Assembly (NCBI RefSeq): GCF_024139115.2 | Contig: NC_085140.1 | Coordinates: forward strand, 23,218,035 to 23,282,034 | Direction of reading: 5' to 3' | DNA length: 64,000 nt | Origin: Armigeres subalbatus | Taxonomy: Eukaryota; Arthropoda; Insecta; Diptera; Culicidae | Shown: in pieces, positions 34,195 through 45,884 of the stretch | Position numbering within the stretch: position 1 is the stretch's first letter | Layout: each line of letters starts with the position of its first letter | Translations under genes and position numbers: made by a program | Notes under the pieces: generated by a model | What the model saw: the letters and a program-made list of their open reading frames with translations, nothing else | What the model was told of the DNA's origin: nothing | Database searches by the model: none

Positions 34195-34520
34195 GCTATA
34201 TCAACTTATAAAAATAGTGGGGACATCGAAAATCTATATCGATTTGAATATTAAGATCTGAGCTCAAGGACAGCTTGGAGTTTCGTAGATGTTCAAAGAA
34301 TTCTGTACTATGTTTGTAATGTTGTAATGACGTACCGTGGAGCTTTTCCAACTCATAAAACTAGTGGGGCATCAAAGATCTTCATGTTCATAACTAGTGG
34401 GGACATCAAAGATCTACATGTTGATCAATTTGAATATTAAGATCTGAGCTCAACGACAGTTTGGAGTGTCGTAGACGTTCAACGAATTCTGTATTATGTT
34501 TGTAATGATGTAATGACAGA
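34195..34520. repeat. Imperfect direct duplication
   Basis: The block at 34200-34335 (GTGGGGACATCGAAAATCTA, TTTGAATATTAAGATCTGAG, CTCAA, ATTCTGTACTATGTTTGTAA) recurs at 34388-34510 with a few changes, and a shorter third piece (ACTAGTGGGGCATCAAAGAT) lies between. Confidence 0.7.
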
Positions 34521-34524
34521 AGTG

Positions 34525-34815
34525 AGACCTTAACTAAGTCCCACATGGTGTGTCAGAGCGTGTGTCCAGAGTAGTGGCAGGGTGTGCTAGAGGTGCTAGA
34601 GTGAGTCTTAATAGGATGCGTGGATCAGGTGGCAGGGTGATCATCCAAGTTAGACTCATATGGTGCGTCAGAACGAGTGTCAGGGTGTATCAGAGAGAGC
34701 CCCCAAGTAAGCCTCATACGGGATGAGTGCCTGTGTGAGTGTGAATGAGCGAGTAAAGTAAGTACAGCCTATCCCCCAGAAGTAATGCTGGGGGAAGTGA
34801 TGGATGGAGCCTGGT
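34525..34815 (+). repeat. GTGTCAGAG-type repeat related to the 7-8 kb composite element
   Basis: G-rich sequence with words such as GTGTCAGAG, GTGGCAGGGTG, AAGTTAGACTCATATGGTGC. The last resembles AAGTAAGACTCGCATGGTAC in the element at 7036-8863, so this is probably a diverged relative of its middle part. Confidence 0.4.
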
Positions 34816-35163
34816 ATTACATTCACTGTAAATATAATTTTAATTCGAAAGTCATAATAAATTGACTCCAAATAATCCATAGAAATACAGTATTTTTCGT
34901 TCAATGACATGCCAATTGGTTATGTAAGAAAGTACAGTGTGTATTGGGGTGTTTTTCCAAGGTGCTTCAAAATAATTTGAAGTGCAAATCAATTAATGTT
35001 ACTTTAGCTTTTTCCCATATTCAAGGAGAACGTGTTTTCCTAATTAAGTCAGTTAAGTGAAACAACAATTACGCGATTTGCTTATTAAAAACTCATTTCA
35101 TAAAAGTAATGAAAACAAATAATGTTCCGCTTTGCTGATTGAGAACTTGCAACAGAAAACTTG

Positions 35164-35200
35164 TATAAATACTTACCTTTGTAGTATACTCTACATCAGT
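35164..35200 (+). promoter_or_regulatory. TATA box and initiator of the second secreted-peptide gene
   Basis: TATAAAT at 35164-35170 and the arthropod initiator TCAGT at 35196-35200 are about 32 bases apart, the usual spacing. They predict a 5' leader of about 55 bases before the ATG at 35253. Confidence 0.75.
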
Positions 35201-35252
35201 TGACTCTAAGTTTCTGTTTGCAGTAATTCGCACTAACTTCTGAAAAAAAAAG

Positions 35253-36117
35253 ATGAACTTCAAGGTATTTATGCTTCTTGTGCTGGCCGTTTTGGCTATG
35301 ATGCATTCAGCCAATGCTGGCCAAGCAAAGAGAGATGCAGTCACAAAAACGGCCAGGAACGCAAGAGAAGCCGTGCCTACAGCACCTGTCTACAAGAGGG
35401 AAGGTAATTGAATCATGTTTAGGAAAACAATGCATAATACGGTAGTACAATCCACATACTACTGGGCGCCGTAGTAGAGACAGAGATCTCGCCTCATCGC
35501 ATCTGAATTATGAATACATTTAAAAGTTTTGTATACATCGTCTTTGGGGCCCTTCAAATTAGATGTTTATCAATTTATAGACAAGGATGTTAACGATCAT
35601 TCAGTAATTTGCGTTCAATCATTTAGTAGTTTGTCAATAACACATCCCAGAGACTGAAATTCGAAATGCGTTGTATGGTGGACTTCTAGTGCCAAGGTTT
35701 TTCTACAACTTTGCCTAATGGTTCGTTATTAGAAATCAACTAATAACGGAGTTAGAGCGCTAGTTGCAGTAACTCAAACTAAATGATTGGAATTTTGTTA
35801 TCATTTAGTCTAAGTTACTGAAACTAAAGCTATAACTCCGTTACTAGTGGAATTCAAACAACGAACCATTAGGCAGAGTTGTAGAAAACCTTCGCACTAG
35901 AAGTCCTCCATACATCATATTTTGAAATTCAGCTTCTGGAATGTGTTATTGACAAACTACTAAATGATCGAACGCAAATTACTGAATGATCGTTAACATC
36001 CTTGTTTATAGATGCCGCTTCTTGCGAATTAACATTGAAAATTAATTACATTTTTTTAACATTTCAGCTGCAATGCCTCAAAAAGGCTCAATGTGCGTGA
36101 CCGATCCATGCCCTTAG
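35253..36117 (+). CDS. Small secreted peptide precursor with dibasic sites and C-x4-C (35.3 kb)
   Basis: Exon 1 35253-35403 and exon 2 36068-36117, with a 664 nt GT-AG intron in phase 1; 66 residues. Residues 1-22 are a clean signal peptide (FMLLVLAVLAMMHSANA). Two KR-type dibasic sites follow, AKR at about residue 27 and YKR at about 49, as in precursors cut by furin or prohormone convertases. The released C-terminal piece of 17 residues starts EAAMPQ and carries the only two cysteines, in MCVTDPCP with C-x4-C spacing. TATA box and initiator sit upstream. The long intron contains a palindromic transposon. The sequence is not one I recognise. It may be a peptide hormone, salivary or venom-like peptide, or an immune peptide; the shared plan with 26.7 and 42.6 kb suggests one family. 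Confidence 0.75.
35576..36012. mobile_element. Fold-back MITE inside the peptide gene intron
   Basis: A single large inverted repeat with arms of about 205 bp: the left arm starts TATAGACAAGGATGTTAACG, the right arm ends CGTTAACATCCTTGTTTATA. Arms match along their whole length with scattered differences and meet around 35795. It fills most of the 664 nt intron (35404-36067), so the original intron was probably about 220 nt. Confidence 0.85.
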
Positions 36118-36706
36118 CGGATGAGCTATGTAGCGGAAAAAATCACAAATGGTTGATTTCCTTGAAAGTTGTGATTAAAACATAGTGAAAAAAATTTTTT
36201 TTTTTGGAATTTCATTATTCATCTGAAGAAAATAATAAATCCAAGTAGAAAGATTTGGCAGTTTTTGTTACCGACAGACATTGCCATTTATTATTTTTAT
36301 TTTGACAACCATTCTAGGCTCGAAACGTTCTTGTCATTTATTGCTTATGTCGATACTGTAGACTAGATCCCTGCTAGGCACCATTATCTTTGAAAATCTG
36401 CTGGGATCTGGAAATATGTTTTACATATCACGATATTTTAGTGGAATAGTTGAAATATGAGCCCCGAATGCAGGCCAAGTTCGCTGAACATCCACAAGGG
36501 TTGTCCTATTTATAGGATGTAGAGACAATATTAGTTAACTAAATCAGATAATTTATTTATGATTAAACTAAGCCTGATGTGACGTTCATTCTGATCTGAA
36601 AAAAAAAACTATCCTAACTTTTTTTTTTTTTATTATTTTTTTTTATTTGGAAGGCTCAACCGCAGTAAGCATCACGGAGCCGAAAATCGATTTGAATCAT
36701 ATACAA

Positions 36707-37348
36707 TTATAATGTATAACCTAATTTATATAATTCATTAATTCTTCTATCTTCCTCAATAATATATTGTTGTCGCAAATCTGCATCTTCGATGAAAGAG
36801 AACGAGCTTCGCCTCCCTCTCCGAGCAGAAGGAATATCAGGTACGGTAACTAAGCTACTATCGCTTTCGCTGGAGGTTGATGGTGTTGGTTTTTTGGACA
36901 TCTGCTGGCTGCTAGCTGAATCGGAGTCGAGCGACCTTTGTCGCTTTGCTTCAGATTTATTCGTTTTAGATGCCGCTTTAACGTTGACAGCGTTCACCGG
37001 TCCGGAGATACTAGGCCATTATTCTTCATCAATTGGATGCTGCTTTTTGTTGGTTGATAACTGCTCCGGTTTGGTCGTTTGAGACGGCTTTTCAGAAGTT
37101 GTTGTTTTAGATCCAACGTTTTTTGGCTGCTTCTGTGGTTTTGATACTTCTGAGCACCGTTGTTTTGGATGAGATTTCTCACCGCAATTGACACAGGTGC
37201 GAACTTGAAGAAAGTATGTTGCCAGCGTGACTTCTTGTTCGATGGTTATGTATGACGGGATGGGTTTAATTAATTGCATTCGCACCACACGAACGCCGTT
37301 ACTGAGACCAGGAAAGTATGATAGCAATAAACAGTAACCCGAAAGCAC
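36707..37348 (-). pseudogene. Retrotransposon ORF1 (gag-like) C-terminal remnant
   Basis: The frame 37348-37019 contains GVRVVRMQLIKPIPSYITIE followed by a zinc knuckle CVNCGEKSHPKQRC (C-x2-C-x4-H-x4-C), the arrangement of ORF1 proteins of mosquito non-LTR elements. It ends in a stop at 37019, and the flanking frame 36997-36707 continues the low-complexity C terminus (SSESDSSL, RRGRRSSFSF, ELYKLGYTL). A stop codon between the two frames and missing N-terminal and ORF2 parts mark it as dead. A homopolymer-rich stretch (36590-36650) adjoins the 3' side. Confidence 0.65.
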
Positions 37349-37493
37349 AACGCGTGTAGTGTACGTCTAGTCTGAACGAGATACGGATAGCAACTGTATC
37401 CTAACTTATCCTATGTAATTAAGTGCAATAGGAACAGCTTGCCATTCACACTGGTGAAGACATTACACAAAACAAGATTATTTTTATTCAGTA

Positions 37494-39398
37494 CTAGCTT
37501 TATGTACCCGGCCTTGCTCGGAGTTGCCAGTTTAATTCGCAGTTTTTTTCACCATCGGAATTGGAATAGGTCAAAAGGATAATTGTGTTTTCTTATTGAT
37601 ATTTCATCATTTGATTAAAAGAAGGTAGATTACATTTGAAAACATTGACTGATTTTGAAAATGGGATCAAACCCAAAATCGCTTTATTCCGGGCAAACGT
37701 CTATTTCTAAAGAAGGAAAATCATACACCGATGCCTTATTCCGGAAAAACGTCTATTTTTAAAGAAATGATCACATTTACCGTCCAGAAGGAAACACTTT
37801 AATCATTGCTTTTCTCTGGGCAAACCATGATTTCGATGAAGTGTTGAGTTGATCGATCCCTGTCATCTTCGCCTTCTTAAGAAAAAGAATGTTTGTTCCA
37901 AATTTGGTTGAAATCGGGCAAGGGTACAGAAGTTATGCTGGAACATTGGATCATTGCATACCTTGCTTTTATTTATTAATCTTGAATCATTATCATATAA
38001 TTATCATACCTTTTAAAATTTGGAATAAAGGTTACTCGATTATGGATCACTATGCAATTTGATCATTCATAATCATCAATCATTAATCATATCGATCGTT
38101 AATCATTAACCATACACATAGTGTGTCAACATTTAATCACGATCGGTAATCGTTAATCATAATCCAACGGTTTTTTCATCTATTATTCATAATCGTTAAT
38201 TATTGTCAAAATGAATTTAATCATTAATCATTATCAGTCATCATTTTCAAAAATTATAATTCATTAATCATAATCTTTAATCATAGAGTTGAATGATTTA
38301 ATCATTTAATCTGCTTAGAATTGGTCCTGGGGTCAGGAGTTACACTGAATTGCCCGTTTTCTAAAGACAACCGCTTTCCCTTTACCCTTCCTCTTTTCTC
38401 AACGGCCATTTCACCCCTTTGTTATCTTCTCCTAAGGATAGAAAATGTGTGTACCAAATTTGGTTGAAATCGGTACAGGGGTTCAGAAGCTACACTTAAT
38501 TGCCCGTTTTCTGAACAATTCCCCACCCTTCAGACCCCTACCCCTTATCCAAATTTCCTCCCGTACGATCGGCTCCTCATAGTGAATATGTGTACAAAGT
38601 TTGATTGAAATCGGTCCTGGGGTTGGGAGTTACACTGAGTTGCTCGTTTTCCAAAGACAACACCTCCCCTATACCCTCCCCTTTTTCCAATGACCATCCC
38701 ATCCCTTTGTTATCTTTTCCTTATGATGTAGAATGTGTGTACCAAATTTGGTTGAAATCGGTACAGGGGTTCATGATTTACTTTGAATTGCCCGTTTTCT
38801 AAACAAAACCCCTCCTCCAGACCCTCCCCTTTCCCAAATCCCTCCCATATGATTACCTCCTCGTAGTGAATATGTGTACAAAATTTGGTTGAAATCGGTC
38901 CTGGGAGTTGAAAGTTACACAGAATTGTTCGTTTTCTGAACAAAACCCCTCCCACCACCCTCCCCTTTTCTACATGACCATCCCACCCTTTGTTAACTTC
39001 CTCTGAGGATAGAGAATGTCTGTACCAAATTTGGTTGAAATCGGTCCTGGGAGTTGAAAGTTACACAGAATTGTTCGTTTTCTGAACAAAACCCTCCCAC
39101 CACCCTCCCCTTTTCTACATGACCATCCCACCCCTTTGTTAACTTCCTCTGAGGATAGAGAATGTCTGTACCAAATTTGGTTGAAATCGGTCCTGGGAGT
39201 TGAAAGTTACACAGAATTGTTCGTTTTCTGAACAAAACCCTCCCACCACCCTCCCCCTTTTCTACATGACCATCCCACCCCTTTGTTAACTTCCTCTGAG
39301 GATAGAGAATGTCTGTACCAAATTTGGTTGAAATCGGCCAAGTGGTTCAGAAGTAGTTAGCGAACATACATACATAGATTGGTTTTTATATATATAGA
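37494..39398 (-). mobile_element. Helitron-like non-autonomous element, copy 1
   Basis: Read on the minus strand it begins TCTATATATATAAAAACC at 39398 and ends AAGGCCGGGTACATAAAGCTAG at 37494, i.e. 5'-TC and 3'-CTAG (CTRR), with T as next base. The interior has a long ATCATTAATCATTA region (38060-38320) and about eight diverged units of 100-130 bp around the phrase ACCAAATTTGGTTGAAATCGG. No Rep or helicase reading frame is present. It lies head to tail with copy 2 with no bases between. Short minus-strand frames here are shadows of the internal repeats. The hairpin expected near a Helitron 3' end is weak. Confidence 0.65.
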
Positions 39399-41161
39399 CT
39401 AGCTTTATGTACCCGGCCTTGCTCGGAGTTGCCAGTTTAATTCGCAGTTTTTTTCACCATCGGAATTGGAATAGGTCAAAAGGATAATTGTGTTTTCTTA
39501 TTGATATTTCATCATTTGATTAAAAGAAGGTAGATTACATTTGAAAACATTGACTGATTTTGAAAATGGGATCAAACCCAAAATCGCTTTATTCCGGGCA
39601 AACGTCTATTTCTAAAGAAGGAAAATCATACACCGATGCCTTATTCCGGAAAAACGTCTATTTTAAAGAAATGATCACATTTACCGTCCAGAAGGAAACA
39701 CTTTAATCATTGCTTTTCTCTGGGCAAACCATGATTTCGATGAAGTGTTGAGTTGATCGATCCCTGTCATCTTCGCCTTCTTAAGAAAAAGAATGTTTGT
39801 TCCAAATTTGGTTGAAATCGGGCAAGGGTACAGAAGTTATGCTGGAACATTGGATCATTGCATACCTTGCTTTTATTTATTAATCTTGAATCATTATCAT
39901 ATAATTATCATACCTTTGAAAATTTGGAATACAGGTTACTCGATTATGGATCACTATGCAATTTGATCATTCATAATCATCAATCATTAATCATATCGAT
40001 CGTTAATCATTAACCATACACATAGGGTGTCAACATTTAATCACGATCGGTAATCGTTAATCATAATCCAACGGTTTTTTCATCTATTATTCATAATCGT
40101 TAATTATTGTCAAAATGAATTTAATCATTAATCATTATCAGTCATCATTTTCAAAAATTATAATTCATTAATCATAATCTTTAATCATAGAGTTGAATGA
40201 TTTAATCATTTAATCTGCTTAGAATTGGTCCTGGGGTCAGGAGTTACACTGAATTGCCCGTTTTCTAAAGACAACCGCTTTCCCTTTACCCTTCCTCTTT
40301 TCTCAACGGCCATTTCACCCCTTTGTTATCTTCTCCTAGGGATAGAAAATGTGTGTACCAAATTTGGTTGAAATCGGTACAGGGGTTCAGAAGTTACACT
40401 AAATTGCCCGTTTTCTGAACAATACCCCTCCTTCAGACCCCTACCCCCTTATCCAAATTTCCTCCCGTACGATCGGCTCCTCATAGTGAATATGTGTACA
40501 AAATTTGATTGAAATCGGTCCTGGGGTTGGGAGTTACACTGAGTTGCTCGTTTTCCAAAGACAACACCTCCCCTATACCCTCCCTTTTTTCCAATGACCA
40601 TCCCATCCCCTTTGTTATCTTTTCCTTATGATGTAGAATGTGTGTACCAAATTTGGTTGAAATCGGTACAGGGTTCATGATTTACTTTGAATTGCCCGTT
40701 TTCTAAACAAAACCCTCCCTCCAGACCCTCCCCTTTCCCAAATCCCTCCCATATGATTACCTCCTCGTAGTGAATATGTGTACAAAATTTGGTTGAAATC
40801 GGTCCTGGGAGTTGAAAGTTACACAGAATTGTTCGTTTTCTGAACAAAACCCCTCCCACCACCCCCCCCCTTTTATACATGACCATCCCACCCCTCTCTC
40901 AACTTCCTCTGAGGATAGAGAATGTGTGTACAAAATTTGGTTGAAATCGGTCCTGGGAGTTGAAAGTTACACAGAATTGTTCGTTTTCTGAACAAAACCC
41001 CTCCCACCACCCCTCCCCCTTTTCTAAATGACCCTCCCACCCCCTTTGTCAACTTCCCCTGAGGATAGAGAACGTGTGTACCAAATTTGGTTGAATTCGG
41101 CCAAGTGGTTCAGAAGTAGTTAGCGAACATACATACATAGATTGATTTTTATATATATAGA
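39399..41161 (-). mobile_element. Helitron-like non-autonomous element, copy 2
   Basis: More than 95 percent identical by eye to copy 1 over the first 1.2 kb (both begin CTAGCTTTATGTACCCGGCC on the plus strand) and ends with the same TATATATATAGA. It has fewer internal repeat units, which accounts for the shorter length. The outer flanks of the two-copy array are A on the 5' side (complement of 41162) and T on the 3' side (complement of 37493), the AT target expected of Helitrons, and there is no target-site duplication. Confidence 0.65.
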
Positions 41162-41162
41162 T

Positions 41163-42177
41163 AGATTGTCAGATTTGTTTTTTGGGTGTACGTAAAACGT
41201 TCGTTTCATTCACATGCCCTTCCTTCCTTCCTCCTTTGTTAGAGAATATGTGTTCCACATTTGATGCAAATTGGTGGAGGGGCTCAAAAGCTCCAAAAGA
41301 TAGTTAACTAAACAATACACCCCTGTCCTTCCCTTTTCCTAATGACTCTCTCAACCCCTTTGTTATCTTCCCTTTGAGATAGAGATTGTGTTCTCCAAAT
41401 CTGGTTGAAATCTGACCTGGGGATTAACAGTTATCCTGATTTTTCGTACTTTAATGAGTTCCTCACCCCCACCGTCCCCCTTTTTACAATGACCTTCCTA
41501 CCCTTTTGTTGTCTTCTTTTAGGATAGAGAATATGTGTACCAAATTTGGTTGCAATCTGTTCAGGGGGTTCAGAAGTTACACTGGATTGTTTGAACAATA
41601 TCCCTCCCTCCAGAACACTCCCCTGTTTTCCATATCAGCCTTCCATATGATTGGCTCCTTATATTGAATATGTGTAAAAATATTGGTTGAAATCGGTCCA
41701 GGGGTTGGGAGTAACACTGAATTACTCATTTTCCAAAGACAATCCATCCCCATACCTTCCCTCCATTCCGAATGACCACCCCCTCCCTTTGTTATCTTCT
41801 CCTTAGGATAGAGGATGTGTGTACCAAATTTGGAATCGGTCCAGGGGTTCAGAAGTTACACCAAATTGCCCATTTTCTGAAGAATACCCTCCCACCAGAC
41901 CCCAGCCCCTTTCCAAATTACCCTCCCATATGATCGTCTCTTCATAGTGAATATGTGTACAAAATTTGGTTAAAATCGGTCCTGGGAGTTGAAAGTTACA
42001 CAGAATTGCTCGTTTTGTAAAGAAAACCCCTCCCCCTTTTTCAAATTACCATCCCACCCCTTTGTTAATTTCTCCTGAGGATAGAGAATGGTTGTACCAA
42101 ATTTGGTTGAAATCGGCCAAGTGGTTCAGAAGTAGTTAGCGAACATACATACATAGATTGGTTTTTATATATATAGA
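41163..42177 (-). mobile_element. Helitron-like relative, 3' end missing
   Basis: Shares the 5' terminus (minus strand, TCTATATATATAAAAACCAA from 42177, preceded by A) and the internal ACCAAATTTGGTTGAAATCGG units, but these are more diverged than in copies 1 and 2. The CTAG terminus is absent; the side facing copy 2 ends in unrelated sequence (GATTGTCAGATTTG). It is probably an older insertion beside which the others landed. Confidence 0.55.
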
Positions 42178-42290
42178 TTAATTCATTTGAAACGCAATTC
42201 TTTGCTATTTAAATACTTTATTACCTGACTTGCATTTTGTTATAATCGAAAAGGTAATAGTTATACAATATACATACATGATCACATGAT

Positions 42291-42604
42291 TTACCATTTA
42301 GTTGGCATGGTACAAGGCGGATATTTGCATTTTTCTGCAAGCAAAAATAATAAGCATAGATTGTATTTATTAACAGATGTTCTTTTTTCAAAAATCTTGT
42401 ATAAATTCGTGCAGAACTAACCGGACCAAATTGTCATTGAAGGTGATTAACTATTTCAAATCTATTATGTGTTGTCTTAAATGTATTTTACCTTTTGGAA
42501 AATTATCAGAATGACTTACTTTCAGTTTCAGCCTCTTTTCCATTGGTTAAGTGCATCACAGCGATGAACACAAAAAAGACGATCAAACGGTATTTGAAAA
42601 TCAT
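42291..42604 (-). CDS. Small secreted two-cysteine peptide precursor (42.6 kb)
   Basis: Exon 1 42604-42520 and exon 2 42334-42291, with a 185 nt GT-AG intron (GTAAGT donor, CAG acceptor) in phase 1; 42 residues. Residues 1-22 are a signal peptide (LIVFFVFIAVMHLTNG). The mature part, about 20 residues, is acidic then basic: KEAETEKK followed by CKYPPCTMPTKW, again only two cysteines with C-x4-C spacing. AATAAA follows near 42224 on the minus strand. It stands between the Helitron-like array and a Feilai fragment. I do not recognise it. The small size makes it easy to miss; the signal peptide, good splice sites and shared architecture with two other genes here are the evidence that it is real. 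Confidence 0.68.
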
Positions 42605-42945
42605 TTTAATGTTTAAATGGAATTCAACTAGAATATCTTCCACCCTTACTTGAAAAATTGAGAAGTACAATATAAACTATATGCTGTAATTGTTAGCGAA
42701 ATGAAAATCACTTGTATCAACAAGTAGCTTATGTACTCATGAGAAACATGAAATAATTTATTTGAAAAGTGGAAAATTACTGTGACATTATGGATTAATC
42801 TTAATTATCATCGTCGATGGAAATATTTCAACAAATCAAAGTTGGAACTAATGAATTTCTAAAAGTGGCCCTGCAAGATTTCAAAATCAATATAGAGTTG
42901 AGTCCCTTCCTACAGTCGACAAAAAAAATAGCTTGAAGAGTTTGG

Positions 42946-43125
42946 ATTTGATTCCCGGTCCGGTCTAGAGCATTTTCGGGTTCGAAATTTTCTCGACTTT
43001 CCTTGCCATAATAGTATCATCGTGTTAGCCTCATGATATTCAAATGAAAAATGGTAGCTTGGCATAGAAACATCGCAGTTAACAAGTGGAAGTGAGTAAT
43101 GCTAAGTTGCGAAACGGTATATAGG
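42946..43125 (+). mobile_element. Feilai SINE fragment (5'-truncated, diverged)
   Basis: Starts in the box B region (GATTTGATTCCCGGTCCGGT) and follows the Feilai body (ATTTTCTCGACTTTCCTTG, TAGTATCATCGTGTTAGCCT, AAAATGGTAGCTTGGCATAG, AATGCTAAGTTGCGAAACGG) with many changes; no AAG tail remains. Confidence 0.8.
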
Positions 43126-43349
43126 CTATTAGAATTGAATATTCTAGTTTTTTTTAAACAACTGATACGAATTTCGTATTCTGCTTAAAAATCATACTAC
43201 ATACTTAAGAGATTTTTAGTAGAGAACTATATGTGAATATGTAAGCATTAGAAAAAAAAAATATTTTGAGCTTTAGTGGAATGTCTTTACTTGTCATAAG
43301 ATGAGCTCGTACAATTCCATTCAATTCTACCACTTGATTGTACCTTTGA

Positions 43350-45240
43350 CATATACGTTATAGCACGCCTTAGCGGCTATGGGGTCTCTCGACCTTGAAT
43401 CCGTAAACGAGCGGCTTAAGCGCCACCTCAATCAACATTGAGGGCCGCCCGTCTGTTTTTGTGCCCGGCAAGAATCCAAACCTCAGGGCAGGTTTCTTGA
43501 TAGAATTCAGTGGATGAGAAACGCACTAGCAAACCCGAACGGTTATGAAGTACTTCCGTTCTTTTTCGGCGAGATGACCGTCCCACGCGTAAATTTACGA
43601 TGGCTAGAGATCGTCGTTCGGTTAGTCACTGTAGCTCAAATTATCATCATTGGCAGAACCAACCTTCACAATTCTCCCTTCTCGTTTTAAGAACGGAAAA
43701 GGAGGGACTGAGTTTCCCTAGCAGTCCAACTAGGTGTAAAAATCACAAAATACGACAAAAAAACACTAACCGAACGACATCAAAAACCTTTAGTACCTAG
43801 ACATTACAAACTCGTTGCATTTGAATGGAAAAAACATTTATTTTTGTAGGGCAAAACGGCAACGATTAACAAGCATGCTTTTATTTGAACTTACAAACTT
43901 ATCCTAGGATCATTTCACTTTCTCTTTTCCTTTCCTTTCTCTCTACTTTATCTTGTCTGTCTACTTCATGTGTGCGGTATTTATAATTTTAGCTAGCTTT
44001 TATGTGTGTGTCAATTTATTTACGCATGCGCATTTCTACTCACGGTACCGTGGATGTGGATGTTTTCTGGTGCTCTGCTTTACCGACCTTTCCTGATGTG
44101 GCTCGCTGTCGAAGTGGTATTGCGGCAACTCCACCAAGTGACCGCGAGGTTCGCGACCCGGCGAACGGACTGTTCGATGATGTTTGGTCTTGCTGAGGAA
44201 CGGTTGCCAACGCGTGTCGTTGGACGCTGCGGATCGCAATGGCGATCGATGGCTGCTACACAATAGCGGACGGATGGCGATTTTCGGACAATAACGATGG
44301 TCGAACAATACGGCGTATCGTGGAACGCGCCACCAAAGATGGCAACAAAATGGATTCCGTGGGCGGCCGGAATGACGGCTCGGCTACGGACGAAATAATT
44401 CGGTTTGAAGGTGGCCGGCGTGGCCAAGACGGACGCAATGGTGACGATGCGGTCCCTTTCCGGTTCACGGACCAAAAGCCGCAACTCGGAGAGTTTTCAA
44501 CGAGAGCGCGTGGATCGACGAAAACGGTGGCCGAGAGGGTTGGGCGATGCGGTCGATATCCAGAGGTCGGTAGAGGCGTCGGTTCGAATCTCGTTCTCAA
44601 AAACTGGCAATAAGAAGCCGTCAAACGGCTGTTTGATGCGTATAAGCACACACATTTTGGAACACACATATTTTACAAATTACCTTCTATTTCTAGGATA
44701 CTCGCACAAAAATACTAACGAACCGCACAACACTCTTTAACTGGACTTTAGCCTAACGGAAAGGAATAAACGTAAAATCTAAAAAACACCAAAGACTTCT
44801 AATGTCGTTTTAACATACCACAACAGATTCACGTTACTAGAGACTAAAAAACTCGCACTCCCGGATCTTTCCACAGTCTCGGTTGAAATGATCCAGTGTG
44901 GTCCCAAATTGCCTCAGATAGGTCATGAGGTTGTTCGAATCGTGTCCGGGGTTGTTGAACCTTCCCAAAGGCCATCAACCTTCCCGATCTAAATCTTTAG
45001 CCATCATAAACCTACGAATGAAACTGCCATCTCATTCCCTCATAACGTATCGGATCTGAAAGGGTTCTCATCCTTCTGAACCCTCTTAAGTCCCACCCCT
45101 TGGTTCAGACGGTCGTGGAAGTTCACGAAGCGACCTGTGAAGCTTTGGCGGTGTTCATCTTAGATGAACTTGAACGTTCATTCTTTGAATGAACGTTTAT
45201 GTGGAACATTTAACATATATGCGTTGAGTGAACTTGTCAG
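43350..45240. other. GC-rich unassigned block, possible LTR-element or host regulatory remnant
   Basis: Unlike its AT-rich surroundings, this stretch is GC-rich (highest at 44040-44620), with open frames of 124-137 residues overlapping on both strands (44239-44613 +, 44484-44080 -, 44669-44256 -). None has a start context or motif I recognise, and openness on several frames is expected from the high GC. Near 45165-45200 there is a hairpin GAACGTTCATT/AATGAACGTT. A degraded LTR retrotransposon or its leader is one explanation; I see neither paired LTRs nor pol motifs. Confidence 0.3.
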
Positions 45241-45884
45241 GTGTCGAATTGGTATCTATATTGAATAATTTATACACAAAAAGATCTAATGACATTGAAC
45301 CATAACTTGAATACAAGATTTACATAACAAGAACCAAAACAATTTAAATTAATTAATATCTATTTCATTCATTTACCCCAATCATCTATTATAGTTCTAT
45401 TTACGTATTTACAATAGCCATCATGCTACAACGTATTTCAACCTCAGGCCGTCTTCAGTGTCTCGTAATTGATTCGACGAGACAAGATGAAACGAGACGA
45501 GGAATTGTATAAATTCGCCGTGTAAATGTAGATTTTTGATGATTTGGAATAAAATTGCATCGTAGGGGGGAAAAATTGTTAATCTGATACTTTTGAACAC
45601 AGCTTCTAAAATCAAAATTCAACGGACCGAATTTCTTTGATAATATGGAATTTTAAATTGATTAAAATTTGTATCGCAATTCCAAAGATTTTGCTAAAAC
45701 CGTTTAATTTCGTTAAAACCTAGTTTTTGCTGTCGGAATTTTTGGAATTTAATGAATCGAAACGAAATCACAAAATCAGAATCTATTCAGGGACTTGAAG
45801 TTATGACTGAAATATATTTTATTAACCAAATATGGGCAAGTCTAGCTCACTTTTTGAGCACGTATCCTCAACCGATATATTCGT

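Noticed and set aside
37994..40886. Several minus-strand frames sharing GPISTKFGTHI-like text
   Set aside because: They recur with the internal repeat units of the Helitron-like elements and change frame between units.
44080..44669. Overlapping frames of 124-137 residues on both strands as genes
   Set aside because: High GC leaves several frames open at once; no motif, splice sites or conserved start identified.
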